Assembly (NCBI GenBank): GCA_002837415.1
Contig: PJCV01000001.1
Span: 62,001-126,000, forward strand
Origin: Actinomycetales bacterium SN12
Lineage (GTDB): Bacteria > Actinomycetota > Actinomycetes > Actinomycetales > Microbacteriaceae
Direction of reading: 5' to 3'
Length of the DNA stretch: 64,000 bases
The number at the start of each line of letters is the position of its first letter. Positions within the stretch are counted from its first letter, which is position 1. The position numbers and the translations under genes were made by a program. Shown piece by piece: positions 1-8,400 of this stretch. The notes beneath the pieces are model-generated. The model searched no databases and was not told where the DNA came from. It saw nothing but the letters and a program-made list of their open reading frames with translations.

Positions 1-441
1 GGCGTCGACGTGCCGAACGCCTCGACGATGGTGATCATGGATGCCGATCGGTTCGGCGTCTCGCAGCTGCACCAGCTGCGCGGTCGTGTGGGCCGCGGTG
101 AGCACGCGGGCCTCTGCCTGCTGGTCACCGACGCTGAGGGCGGCTCTCTGGCGCGCGAGCGCGTCGAGGCGGTCGCCGCCACTCTCGACGGATTCGAGCT
201 GGCCGAGGTCGACCTCGAGCTGCGCGGTGAGGGCGACGTGCTCGGGGCCGCGCAGGCGGGCGTGAAGTCGTCGCTGCGGCTGCTGCGGGTGGTGAAGGAT
301 GCCGGGCTCATCGCCTACGCGCGCGATATCGCCGCCGACATCCTCAAGGACGACCCGATGCTCGTCGAGCATCCCGGTCTGCGCGTTGCGATCGCCGGCC
401 GGGTGAGCGAATCGGATCGGGCGGCCCTCAGCAAGAACTGA
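1..441 (+). CDS. recG: ATP-dependent DNA helicase RecG, C-terminal part
   Basis: This is the last 146 codons of a superfamily 2 helicase; the start lies outside the window. The reading frame is open from base 1. Helicase motif VI is visible as QLRGRVGRG, preceded by a MDADRFG strand and followed by ELRGEGDVLGAAQAG, which matches the RecG C-terminus. RecG remodels stalled replication forks and branch-migrates Holliday junctions in the cytoplasm. It is followed after 25 bases by coaD, an order I know from other actinobacteria. Mfd and PriA share motif VI, but the G-EGD-LG-Q-G tail fits RecG best. Confidence 0.9.
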   Translation, partial: GVDVPNASTMVIMDADRFGVSQLHQLRGRVGRGEHAGLCLLVTDAEGGSLARERVEAVAATLDGFELAEVDLELRGEGDVLGAAQAGVKSSLRLLRVVKDAGLIAYARDIAADILKDDPMLVEHPGLRVAIAGRVSESDRAALSKN

Positions 442-454
442 GGGCACGATGTCA

Positions 455-460
455 TAGGCT
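455..460 (+). promoter_or_regulatory. -10 box (TAGGCT) of coaD
   Basis: TAGGCT ends 6 nt before the GTG of coaD, the spacing expected when transcription starts at or next to the start codon (leaderless). GAAGG sits in the gap but is too close to act as a normal Shine-Dalgarno. No convincing -35 is seen. Confidence 0.6.
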
Positions 461-466
461 GAAGGC

Positions 467-964
467 GTGAATTCTCGGATCGCCGTCGTTCCCGGATCGT
501 TCGACCCGCCCACGCTCGGGCATCTCGACGTGATCTCGCGGGCTGCCCGCCTCTATGACGAGCTGCACGTGCTGGTCGTGCACAACCCCGGCAAGGAGGC
601 GATGCTCCCGATCGCGCAGCGACTGAGCCTGCTCGAGCAGTCGATCGCCGAGGCCGGCGTCGAGGGTCACATCATCGTCGGGTCGTGGAGCATGGGCCTG
701 CTCGTCGACTACGCCCGCGATGTCGACGCCGGAGTGCTGGTCAAGGGCATCCGCTCGCAGGTCGACGTCGCATACGAGTCGCCGATGGCGATCGTGAACC
801 GTCACCTGGCCGACATCGAGACGGTGTTCCTGCTGCCCGATCCCGCCCACGCCATGGTGTCCAGCTCGCTGGTGCGTCAGGTTGCCGCCCTCGGCGGCGA
901 CGTCTCGCCATTCGTGCCGCCCGTCGTCGCGTCCTTCCTCGACACGGGAGCCCGCGGGCTCTGA
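467..964 (+). CDS. coaD: Phosphopantetheine adenylyltransferase
   Basis: CoaD transfers AMP from ATP to 4'-phosphopantetheine, the penultimate step of coenzyme A synthesis. The 165-residue product has the usual family length. The N-terminal nucleotidyltransferase signature [10 protein letters not shown] is at residues 9-18 (the T-x-G-H form of the HxGH motif). The C-terminal SSSLVRQVA motif, equivalent to the ISST-x-R region, is near residue 137. The GTG start follows a -10 box at 6 nt and puts the first strand ([11 protein letters not shown]) at the N-terminus, as in the family. It lies between recG and yceD, all on the plus strand. Confidence 0.96.
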   Translation: MNSRIAVVPGSFDPPTLGHLDVISRAARLYDELHVLVVHNPGKEAMLPIAQRLSLLEQSIAEAGVEGHIIVGSWSMGLLVDYARDVDAGVLVKGIRSQVDVAYESPMAIVNRHLADIETVFLLPDPAHAMVSSSLVRQVAALGGDVSPFVPPVVASFLDTGARGL

Positions 965-994
965 GTCGTTCGGCCCCCGTCCATCTGCGACCGG

Positions 995-1000
995 TAGCAT
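995..1000 (+). promoter_or_regulatory. -10 box (TAGCAT) of yceD-rpmF-rnc
   Basis: TAGCAT ends 6 nt before the GTG at 1007, again leaderless spacing. It probably drives the tight yceD-rpmF-rnc-mutM run. Confidence 0.6.
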
Positions 1001-1006
1001 GGCGGG

Positions 1007-1567
1007 GTGAAATCCCGAGTGAACGGTCCCTTCTTCCTCCCCGTCCGCGACATCGTCCGCAAGCCGGGGGAGATGCGCGAGCATCGCTTCGAGGTCACCC
1101 TCCGCGAGAAGTGGGGTGAGGGCATCGTCGCTGTCGAAGCCGGCGAGATCCTCGATCTGGACGTGCGTCTGGAGTCGGTGCACGAGGGAATCCTCGTGTC
1201 CGGAACGGCCGATTCGGAGTACTCCGGCGAGTGCGGTCGCTGCCTCACAGAGATCTCTGCGCCCGTCGAAGTCGAGTTCCAGGAGCTTTTCGCGTATCCT
1301 GGAGAAGAAGAAACTGACTTCGAGGTTCAAGACGACCACGTGGATCTTGAAACTCTGGTCAGGGATGCGGTTGTACTGTCGCTTCCATTTCAGCCGGTGT
1401 GTCAGCCGGATTGCCCGGGTCTCGATCCGAACACGGGCGAGAAGCTGGCCGTGAGCACCGACGCAGAGAGCACTGCTCCCATCGATCCTCGATGGAGCGC
1501 GCTCCGCCAGATCACAGACCAGGACGCCCCGGCAGACCGCCGCGGCGCCGAGAAAGAAGAGAGCTAG
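1007..1567 (+). CDS. YceD family (DUF177) protein
   Basis: A 186-residue DUF177/YceD protein. Two cysteine pairs are visible, CGRC near residue 77 and CQPDC near residue 130, which could form a metal site. The mid-region is acidic (GEEETDFEVQDDHVDLE). YceD is almost always encoded directly before rpmF and is linked to 23S rRNA/ribosome maturation in several bacteria; the exact role is unsettled. Here the stop is 2 bases before the rpmF ATG, so the two are co-transcribed. The GTG start follows a -10 box at 6 nt. Confidence 0.9.
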   Translation: MKSRVNGPFFLPVRDIVRKPGEMREHRFEVTLREKWGEGIVAVEAGEILDLDVRLESVHEGILVSGTADSEYSGECGRCLTEISAPVEVEFQELFAYPGEEETDFEVQDDHVDLETLVRDAVVLSLPFQPVCQPDCPGLDPNTGEKLAVSTDAESTAPIDPRWSALRQITDQDAPADRRGAEKEES

Positions 1568-1569
1568 TC

Positions 1570-1779
1570 ATGGCCGGTAACCCCCCGAAGCGCAAGGTCT
1601 CCCGTTCCAACACCCGCTCGCGCCGCGCGCAGTGGAAGGCGGAGCCCACCGCTCTGGTGAAGACCATCGAGAACGGCAAGGTCGTCTACAGCCGTCCGCA
1701 CCAGGCGAAGGTCGTCACGGACTCGCAGGGCACCGAGCTGTTCCTCGAGTACAAGGGCCGCAAGGTCGCCGACATCTGA
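1570..1779 (+). CDS. rpmF: 50S ribosomal protein L32
   Basis: A small basic protein of 69 residues beginning [20 protein letters not shown], the classical L32 N-terminus. It has no cysteine, so it is the zinc-free form. It is part of the large ribosomal subunit near the peptidyl transferase region. The ATG chosen here directly follows the yceD stop. A longer upstream reading in this frame is only an overlap with yceD. Next is rnc, 11 bases downstream. Confidence 0.97.
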   Translation: MAGNPPKRKVSRSNTRSRRAQWKAEPTALVKTIENGKVVYSRPHQAKVVTDSQGTELFLEYKGRKVADI

Positions 1780-1790
1780 TCGGGTCGGTG

Positions 1791-2483
1791 ATGTCCGAGA
1801 TTCTCACGGGGCGAGCCTCGCTGGTCGAGAAGCTCGGCGTCGACATCGATCCTGAACTGCTGGAACGTGCGCTCACGCATCGTTCCTATGCGTACGAGCA
1901 CGGTGGCATCCCGAACAACGAGCGTCTCGAGTTCCTCGGAGACTCGGTGCTCGGACTCGCGGTGACCGTCATGCTCTTCACCACGCTTCCCGACCTCGAC
2001 GAGGGCGAGTTGGCCAAACGGCGCGCAAGCGTCGTGTCGACCGTCGCCCTCGCCGAGGTCGCTCGCGCTATAAGCCTCGGTGAGCACCTTCGTCTCGGAC
2101 GAGGCGAGGAGCAGACCGGCGGCCGCGATAAGGATTCGATCCTCGCCGACACGATGGAAGCCGTCTTCGGTGCGACCTTCCTTTCTGCCGGACCGGATGC
2201 CGCGACTGAGCTGGTGCTGCGGCTGACCGAGCCGCTGCTCGCCGATCCCGAGCGCTACGGCGCGGCGATGGATCCAAAGACCAGCCTGCAGGAGCTGGCG
2301 GCCCGCCTCGGGTCCACTCCGCCGGTGTACTCCATCGAGTCCGCCGGCCCGGACCACAACCGCGTGTTCACCGCCACGGTGCGCGTCGGCGACCTGGCGA
2401 GCACCGGAGTCGGCACGAGCAAGAAGACGGCCGAGATGGCTGCCGCGCTCACGGCGTGGCGGCTGCTCAGCGACCGGGTCTGA
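1791..2483 (+). CDS. rnc: Ribonuclease III
   Basis: RNase III cleaves double-stranded RNA in rRNA precursors and some mRNAs. The 230-residue protein has the catalytic signature [13 protein letters not shown] near residues 42-54, the second acidic motif DTMEAVFGA near 120, and a C-terminal double-stranded-RNA-binding domain from about residue 160 ([11 protein letters not shown] to [10 protein letters not shown]). The ATG at 1791 gives the usual N-terminus; an in-frame GTG lies one codon upstream. It follows rpmF and precedes mutM by 6 bases, so all three are probably one transcript. Confidence 0.96.
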   Translation: MSEILTGRASLVEKLGVDIDPELLERALTHRSYAYEHGGIPNNERLEFLGDSVLGLAVTVMLFTTLPDLDEGELAKRRASVVSTVALAEVARAISLGEHLRLGRGEEQTGGRDKDSILADTMEAVFGATFLSAGPDAATELVLRLTEPLLADPERYGAAMDPKTSLQELAARLGSTPPVYSIESAGPDHNRVFTATVRVGDLASTGVGTSKKTAEMAAALTAWRLLSDRV

Positions 2484-2489
2484 TCTCGC

Positions 2490-3392
2490 GTGCCCGAGCT
2501 TCCCGAGGTCGAGGTCGTGCGCCATGGCCTCGCGCCCGCGGTCACCGGCTCGCGCGTGCTCTCGGTCGACGTCCTCGATGAACGCGCCCTCACCAGGCAT
2601 CCGCACGGCGCCGCCGACTTCGTCGGCCGTCTCGAGGGGCGCGAGGTGCACTCCGCCGCGCGACGCGGCAAGTTCCTCTGGCTGCCGCTCGCGGACAGCG
2701 CGGGGGAGCCGGAGGCTCTCGTCGCGCATCTCGGCATGAGCGGGCAGATGCTGCTTCGCGACCCGGATGCCCCGCTCGAGCGTCACGAGCGGGTGCGGAT
2801 GCGCATCGAGCATCCGGGTCACGGCGTGCTCGCCGTCGTCTTCGCCGACCAGCGCACCTTCGGGTCGCTGGCCGTCGACCGGCTGCTGCCCACTCCGGAT
2901 GCCGCCCCCGGCGGCTACGGCACCGCCGATCCGCTCGTGCCGTCGCAGGTCGCGCACATCGCCCGCGATCCGCTCGATCCCGCGTTCGACGAGCGCGAGG
3001 TGATAGCCCGCATCCGCCGGCGATCCAGCGCGATCAAGCGCATCCTCCTCGATCAGTCGCTGGTGAGCGGCATCGGCAACATCTACGCCGACGAGTCGCT
3101 GTGGGCTGCGCGCATCCACCCCGAGACGCATGGCACGGCGATATCGGTGCCGGCGCTGCACCGGCTGCTGGCCGAGGTGCGCCTCGTGCTCGAGAAGGCC
3201 CTGGCTGAGGGCGGCACGAGCTTCGATGCGCAGTACGTCAACGTGAACGGACAGGCCGGTTACTTCGCGCATTCCTTGAATGCGTACGGTCGCGGGGGAC
3301 AGGCGTGCCCGCGCTGCGGCGCACCCATCCGCCGTGAGGCGTTCATGAACCGATCGAGCCACTACTGCCCGCGCTGCCAGCGAAGGCGCTGA
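2490..3392 (+). CDS. mutM: Formamidopyrimidine-DNA glycosylase (Fpg/MutM)
   Basis: A bifunctional glycosylase/AP lyase that removes 8-oxoguanine and formamidopyrimidines. The 300-residue protein starts MPELPEVEVV, giving the catalytic Pro2 and Glu3. The H2TH region SLVSGIGNIYADESLW is near residue 191. The C-terminal zinc finger CPRCGAPIRR...YCPRCQ supplies four cysteines. The GTG start fixes proline at position 2, which is essential for catalysis. It is the last gene before a strong bidirectional terminator. Confidence 0.97.
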   Translation: MPELPEVEVVRHGLAPAVTGSRVLSVDVLDERALTRHPHGAADFVGRLEGREVHSAARRGKFLWLPLADSAGEPEALVAHLGMSGQMLLRDPDAPLERHERVRMRIEHPGHGVLAVVFADQRTFGSLAVDRLLPTPDAAPGGYGTADPLVPSQVAHIARDPLDPAFDEREVIARIRRRSSAIKRILLDQSLVSGIGNIYADESLWAARIHPETHGTAISVPALHRLLAEVRLVLEKALAEGGTSFDAQYVNVNGQAGYFAHSLNAYGRGGQACPRCGAPIRREAFMNRSSHYCPRCQRRR

Positions 3393-3401
3393 GCCCGTCG
3401 T

Positions 3402-3442
3402 CGGTCCTGGAGGACGATCACGTGGATCGTCCTCCAGGACCG
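3402..3442. terminator. Bidirectional intrinsic terminator between mutM and the GNAT gene
   Basis: A perfect 18-bp stem (3402-3419 with 3425-3442) and a 5-base ACGTG loop separate the converging mutM and GNAT genes. No long T-tract follows on either strand. Confidence 0.8.
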
Positions 3443-3444
3443 GT

Positions 3445-4533
3445 TCAGGTCAGCTTCTTCTGCCACGCCCCCGCGTACGAGGCCGGCTGGAAGCCCATCG
3501 CCTCGTTGATGTCGAGCATGGGACGGTTCTCCTCGGCGTTGAAGGTGGTGATGCGCGGCGAGTCGGGCGCGATCCCGCGCCAGCGCAGGATGTTCGCGCA
3601 CTTCACGATCTGACCGAGACGGTGCCCACGGTGCTCCTTGAGCACCAGCGTGCAGTACTGGTGCGTCACTCCGGTCGGATCCGACCCGATCACCAGCTCG
3701 TTGAACGCGGCGAGCGTGTCCGTGGGAACGTGCTTCACCGCGGCGACCGAGACCGTCTGGCCGCCCTCGACGAACCTGGCATCGCGCCGGGCGATGCGAT
3801 CGGCATCCCAGATCTCCTCATCCATCTCGAGATCTCCGCTGGGGGCATCCGTCGACATCCGCGAGAGCGCCCACGCGTACCCGGACCGCAGCTCGGGCGG
3901 GGTGGGCACCGTCCACTCGACCAGGCGGTACTCGTCGCCGGCGACGGCGAGCGCGTCGGCGAGCATCCTCTCGATCGGCGCGAGATCACCCTGCAGGTCG
4001 AAGGCGCTGTTGCGCTCCACCTGCTCGAGCGTGAAGCCGTCGTCGACGAGCAGCTGAGCGTGCGGGGTACGCGAGATGTGACCCCATCCGGTCTTCGGGA
4101 CCAGGGGCGAGTCACCGGGGGCGGCGCGGTGCAGAGTCCAGGACTGGATCACCTTGCGGCCGAGCCGTCGCACCTCCGCCTCGGCCTCGGCGAGCAGCGC
4201 GTGCTCGATGCCACGGCCCCAGTTCTCGGGCGTGACCATCAGATCGATCTCCGCGCTGGTCGGCTCGGCCGTCGCGTGGCTCACCGTCACAGCTCCGACG
4301 ATCCGTTCGCCCTCTCGGGCGAGCAGGGTCTGCTGCACGTAGTCGGTCGAGGCGCGCCACTGCGGCAGCATCTCGTCGGCGGTGCGACCCAGGTCGTGCT
4401 GTCCCGTATCGCTGACGCAGATGGCGTTGTTCAACGCGACGAACGCGTGGAAATCAGCCGCGTCAGGGCTGTCCAGCGTCTCCGGCACCGTCAGTGCCGT
4501 GATGAGCAGTGGGGTCGTGATGGTCGTGCTCAT
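3445..4533 (-). CDS. Tandem GNAT-domain N-acetyltransferase
   Basis: A 362-residue protein with two GNAT-like halves. The first is near residues 80-140 (AEIDLMVTPENWGRGIEHAL). The second, near 285-360, carries QYCTLVLKEHRGHRLG, a V-x-x-x-x-R-G-x-R-L-G acetyl-CoA loop, and ends in a NRPMLDINEAMGFQP strand typical of GNAT C-termini. The substrate is unknown; related two-domain actinobacterial proteins include mycothiol synthase, but MshD motifs are not obvious. I chose the ATG at 4533 because AAAGGA lies 8 nt upstream and because the extra N-terminal 23 codons of the open frame are a relic of another GNAT C-terminus. It converges with mutM. Confidence 0.85.
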   Translation of the reverse strand: MSTTITTPLLITALTVPETLDSPDAADFHAFVALNNAICVSDTGQHDLGRTADEMLPQWRASTDYVQQTLLAREGERIVGAVTVSHATAEPTSAEIDLMVTPENWGRGIEHALLAEAEAEVRRLGRKVIQSWTLHRAAPGDSPLVPKTGWGHISRTPHAQLLVDDGFTLEQVERNSAFDLQGDLAPIERMLADALAVAGDEYRLVEWTVPTPPELRSGYAWALSRMSTDAPSGDLEMDEEIWDADRIARRDARFVEGGQTVSVAAVKHVPTDTLAAFNELVIGSDPTGVTHQYCTLVLKEHRGHRLGQIVKCANILRWRGIAPDSPRITTFNAEENRPMLDINEAMGFQPASYAGAWQKKLT

Positions 4534-4614
4534 GAGAGATCCTTTCTTCGCGCCCTCGTAGGCGATCGGGGTGAAGCCGATGGCTTCGTGGATGGAGTGC
4601 ATCGGAAGGGCTGC
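4534..4614 (-). pseudogene. C-terminal relic of a second GNAT gene
   Basis: Reading in frame into the GNAT start is a 27-codon stretch ending at the ATG. Its LPMHSIHEAIGFTPIAYEGA matches the C-terminal end of the intact neighbour (RPMLDINEAMGFQPASYAGA). A stop codon about 12 codons upstream closes the frame and no GNAT body is present. This looks like the tail of a tandem paralogue lost by deletion, now serving as leader and ribosome-binding site of the intact gene. Confidence 0.65.
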
Positions 4615-4647
4615 TCCTGCGCGGGGATGAGCGACATCATCTGCCTC

Positions 4648-4932
4648 TCAGAGCTGATTGCGCTGGTAGCCCCAGACCAGCAGGCTGATCGCCTCGGTCT
4701 CGCGGATCGGCCGGCGGTCGAGGTCCGGAGGCGGTGAGTAGGGCTTCTCGTCACGGGTGCGGGTGCTGCGCTGCAGCAGCCACAGCCCGATGCGGAAGGC
4801 GAGCCGGTCGACGTGCGTCAAGCGCTGCAGACCGTCTCGGTCGGGGATGGTGAGGATCTGACGACCCTCGGTATCCGGTGGATGGATGGACGTGGATTGC
4901 TGCCGGTGATCGGTCAGCAGAACGGTGCTCAC
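4648..4932 (-). CDS. Hypothetical protein
   Basis: A 94-residue frame that I do not recognise with certainty. It has polar N- and C-terminal parts around one amphipathic core, LTHVDRLAFRIGLWLLQRS (residues about 42-60), and ends WGYQRNQL. I recall small Micrococcales proteins with a similar DRLA-R-GL-LL core but cannot name a family. GTG at 4932 is the best start, with AGAAAG about 12 nt upstream; an ATG at 4980 is an alternative. It lies between the 32-residue small ORF and the GNAT relic on the same strand, so it is probably in the same transcript. The existence of the gene is moderately supported. Confidence 0.5.
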   Translation of the reverse strand: MSTVLLTDHRQQSTSIHPPDTEGRQILTIPDRDGLQRLTHVDRLAFRIGLWLLQRSTRTRDEKPYSPPPDLDRRPIRETEAISLLVWGYQRNQL

Positions 4933-5168
4933 GATGTGTGCGCTTTCTGTGGGTGTGGCTGGGCTCGTCGTCGCCGGCACGGCGAAGACGGTGCCCGGGA
5001 ACGCAGCGTCCGAAGCGGTCGACGAACGGGGAGTCCTCGTCGAGGCGTCAGGATGCTGACGGGCGAGGCCCGCGGTGCGGGCGGAGGTCGACTGCCGGTG
5101 AGGCGGCGACGGCGATCATCGATCTGACGCAGGGATGCGTCGGAGAGACCGGGAGAGGCGGTGTGGTT

Positions 5169-5267
5169 CTAGCCCTGAGAACGGGCGAAGGTCACCGACA
5201 CGGCGGCGTATGGCGCACGCGCAAGCGGCATGGTGAAGAACCAGGCGGCGTTGTTGTTCGTAGTCAT
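5169..5267 (-). CDS. Small ORF, 32 residues, with strong ribosome-binding site
   Basis: The ATG is preceded by AGAGGAGG, ending 6 nt before the start and the strongest Shine-Dalgarno I saw in the window. About 31 nt upstream of the ATG is a promoter with TTGACG and TAGCGT boxes. The product runs MTTNNNAAWFFTMPLARAPY and ends in SVTFARSQG: an Asn/Ala start, an aromatic WFF patch and a basic tail. There is no clear signal peptide and no family I know. It is the first gene of the minus-strand island. It could be a leader peptide or a functional small protein. The translation signals are convincing; the function is unknown. Confidence 0.6.
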   Translation of the reverse strand: MTTNNNAAWFFTMPLARAPYAAVSVTFARSQG

Positions 5268-5297
5268 CGGTGACCTCCTCTCTTGTGATCGGACGCC

Positions 5298-5327
5298 ACG
5301 CTAGTGAAGGCGCACAGCTGCCGTCAA
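5298..5327 (-). promoter_or_regulatory. Promoter of the small ORF-GNAT island
   Basis: On the minus strand: -35 TTGACG (5322-5327), an 18-bp spacer, -10 TAGCGT (5298-5303). The predicted start is about 25 nt before the small-ORF ATG. It is one of the best two-box promoters in the window. Confidence 0.65.
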
Positions 5328-5423
5328 GCATTTTCTTCCATCCCGGCGTGTCGCCTGTGCGTCATCGCGGTGCTGAACGCTCGGAGTACGGCGCGGAATC
5401 CGCGCCGTGGCGCGTGATTCCGG

Positions 5424-5429
5424 TAGCGT
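5424..5429 (+). promoter_or_regulatory. -10 box (TAGCGT) upstream of smc
   Basis: TAGCGT ends 7 nt before a GTG at 5437 and 36 nt before the smc ATG. GAAGG at about 5453-5457 can serve as the smc ribosome-binding site. The GTG opens a 12-codon frame that ends inside smc (see findings). Confidence 0.5.
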
Positions 5430-5465
5430 CTGACCCGTGAACCCCCTGACCACGAAGGCGCCGGC

Positions 5466-8400
5466 ATGCATCTGAAGAGCCTGACGCTCAAGGGCTTCAA
5501 GTCGTTCGCGCAGCCGACCTCCTTCGTGTTCGAACCAGGCGTGACCTGCATCGTCGGGCCGAACGGATCGGGCAAGTCGAATGTCGTCGACGGGCTCGCC
5601 TGGGTGATGGGCGAGCAGGGCGCGAAGACACTGCGCGGCGGGAAGATGGAGGACGTCATCTTCGCCGGCACCTCGACCCGCGGTCCTCTCGGACGCGCGG
5701 AGGTGCAGCTGACGATCGACAACAGCGACGGCGCTCTGCCCATCGACTACGCCGAGGTGACGATCAGCCGCACGCTGTTCCGCAACGGCTCGAGCGAGTA
5801 CGCCATCAACGGCTCGAGCTGCCGGCTGCTCGACGTGCAGGAGCTGCTCAGCGACTCGGGTCTCGGCCGCGAGATGCACGTCATCGTCGGTCAGGGACGC
5901 CTCGACACCGTGCTGCAGGCGTCGCCGGAAGACCGCCGCGGCTTCATCGAAGAGGCCGCCGGCATCCTCAAGCACCGTCGTCGCAAAGAGAAGACGGTGC
6001 GCAAGCTCGACGCGATGGAGACGAACCTCACGCGGCTCAGCGATCTCGCCGGCGAGATCCGTCGCCAGCTGAAGCCACTGGGCAGGCAGGCCGAGATCGC
6101 CCGCGAGGCGCAGACGATCGCGGCGGTGGTGCGAGATGCCAAGGCCCGCCTGTTCGCCGATGACGTGGTCGCCCTGCGCACGGCTCTCGCCGACCACACG
6201 CGTACCGAGCACGAGCGGCACACCGAGCGCCTCGTGCTCTCCGAGCAGGCGGAGGGCGTTCGCACGGGCATCCAGCGGCTGGAACAGCAGCAGAACTCCG
6301 CCGCCGTCGACCGCGCACGCAGCGTCGCCTTCGCACTCGAACAGGCCCAGGAGCGCATGCGCAGCCTGTACACGCTCGCCAACCAGCGCCTCGCGCTGCT
6401 CGGCAGCGAGGCTGACGACGCGGTCACCGCGATCACCGTCACGCAGGATGCCATCGACGAGGCCTCCGACGAGATCACGCGCATCTCGGAGGGCCTCGGC
6501 GACGCGCAGGATGCCGCGGTCGCAGCGAGCCGAGAGGTCGTGAACGCGCGCGCCGAGCTCGACACCCTCGACGTCGACATCGCCGAGCAGAGCGCTCTGG
6601 TGTCGCAGTACGACATGCAGCTGAACACGCTGCGCGGCAACGCCGACGCGGCGGCATCCGCCCTCGCCGCCGTGCGCGGCGCGGTGCTGCGACAGGAGCA
6701 GGCACTCGAATCGGCGCACCAGCGTCGCCGCGAAGCGGCCGATGCGCTCGAGGGAATCGACGACGCGCACGCGCCCGAGGGCTCGGCCGCGGAGTACACC
6801 GCCGCCTATGACCAGGCGCAGAAGGAAGTCTCCGCCGCGGAGTCCGAGCGCGACTCGCTGCGCGAGCGGCTGCATGACGCCGAACGTGAAGCCGACGCGC
6901 TGACGGCGAAGGCTGCGGCGCTGACGAGCGCCCTGTCGCTGTCGGGCGGAGCGGCCGAGATCGTGGCATCCGGAGCCGCAGGTGTGCGCGGACTGGTCGG
7001 CGACGCGGTGCAGGTGCAGGCAGGCTACGAGAGCGCCATCGCCGCCGTGCTCGGCCCGCTCGCCGAGGGCGTGCTGGTCGATGGTGCCGACGACGCGTTC
7101 ACGCTCGTGGCGCAGGGGGCGCGGGGGACGGTCGATCTGGTGATCGCCGGGGGCACGGTCACTTCGGCCGTCGTCGCTTCCGGCGTAGACGACGCGATTC
7201 CCGCTGTCGATGTCGTCGATGCGCCGCACGGTGTGCGGTCGCTGCTCGCGACCGTGCTCATCGTCGAGGATCTCGACGGCGCGCGGAATGCACGTCGTGC
7301 CCTCGACGCGCTCGGCGATGACCGCACCACGATCGTCACGAAGACCGGCGAGGTCGTCACCGCCCACAGCCTCCGCGCCGGATCCGGAGAGACGTCGCGT
7401 CTCGAGCTCGCCGCGGAACGGGACGCGGCGACCGAGCGCCTCGCCGAGGTGCGCACGATCGTCGACGCGCTGCGCGAGGCGCGGGTGGACGCGACTGACC
7501 GGGTAGAGATGGCGCGACGAGCAGCGAAGGACGCCCTGCGCGCGCTGCGCGAGCATGACGCCGCGCTGGCGAATCACGCCGAGCAGGTCAACCGCGTGAC
7601 CGTGCAGCACGAGGCAGCCGTCGCGGAGTGCGACCGACTCGAGTCGAGTCTCGCGCAGGCGCAGTCGGCTGTCGCGGATGCCGAGCAGAAGGCGGCAGCG
7701 GCGAAGAACGAGCTCCAGGCGGCAGAATCGAACCCGCGGCCCGTGCTGGATGCCTCCGCCCGTGACGGACTTCTCGAAGCGCTGGAGTCGGCTCGAGAGA
7801 GCGAGGTGCGCGCTCGCCTCGAGATCGAGACCCTGCGCGAGCGCGTGCGCGCGGCCCAGGCGCGGGTGATCGCTCTCGAGCGTCAGCGGGAGCAGGAGCG
7901 GGATGCCGCGGCTGAGGCTGCCAGGCGTGCCGTGATCCGACGGGCGCAGCGGGCAGCCGCATCTGCGGTCGCCGAGGAGCTGCCGCGCGTGCTGGACTCG
8001 ATCGACCGATCGGTGAGCGAGGCCCGCGTGGCCCTCGCCGCCGCCGAGGCCGAGCGCTCAGCCCACAACGAGGAGCTCGTCGCCCTGCGCAAGCAGGAGA
8101 GCTCGCTGCGTGACCGCCTCGCCGGTCTCACCGAGAGCGTGCACGGACTCGAACTGCAGATCCACGAGAAGAAGCTCCACCTCGGCAGCCTGCTCGACCG
8201 GGTGGCGTCGGAGCTCGCGCTCGACGAAGACATCCTCATCGCGGAATACGGACCGGATCAGCTGATTCCGCGAGACCCGGGAACGGAGGCCGACGACGAA
8301 GACGCGTCGGGCATCCCGTTCGACCGGCGCGTGCAGGAGAGGCGACTGAAGGACGCCGAGCGCAAGCTCGCACAGCTGGGCCGGGTGAACCCGCTCGCGC

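Noticed and set aside
5301..7610. A 769-residue open frame opposite smc
   Set aside because: It is antisense to a full-length SMC protein; Arg/Gln/His-rich translation with no family motif. High-GC antisense frames stay open by codon bias.
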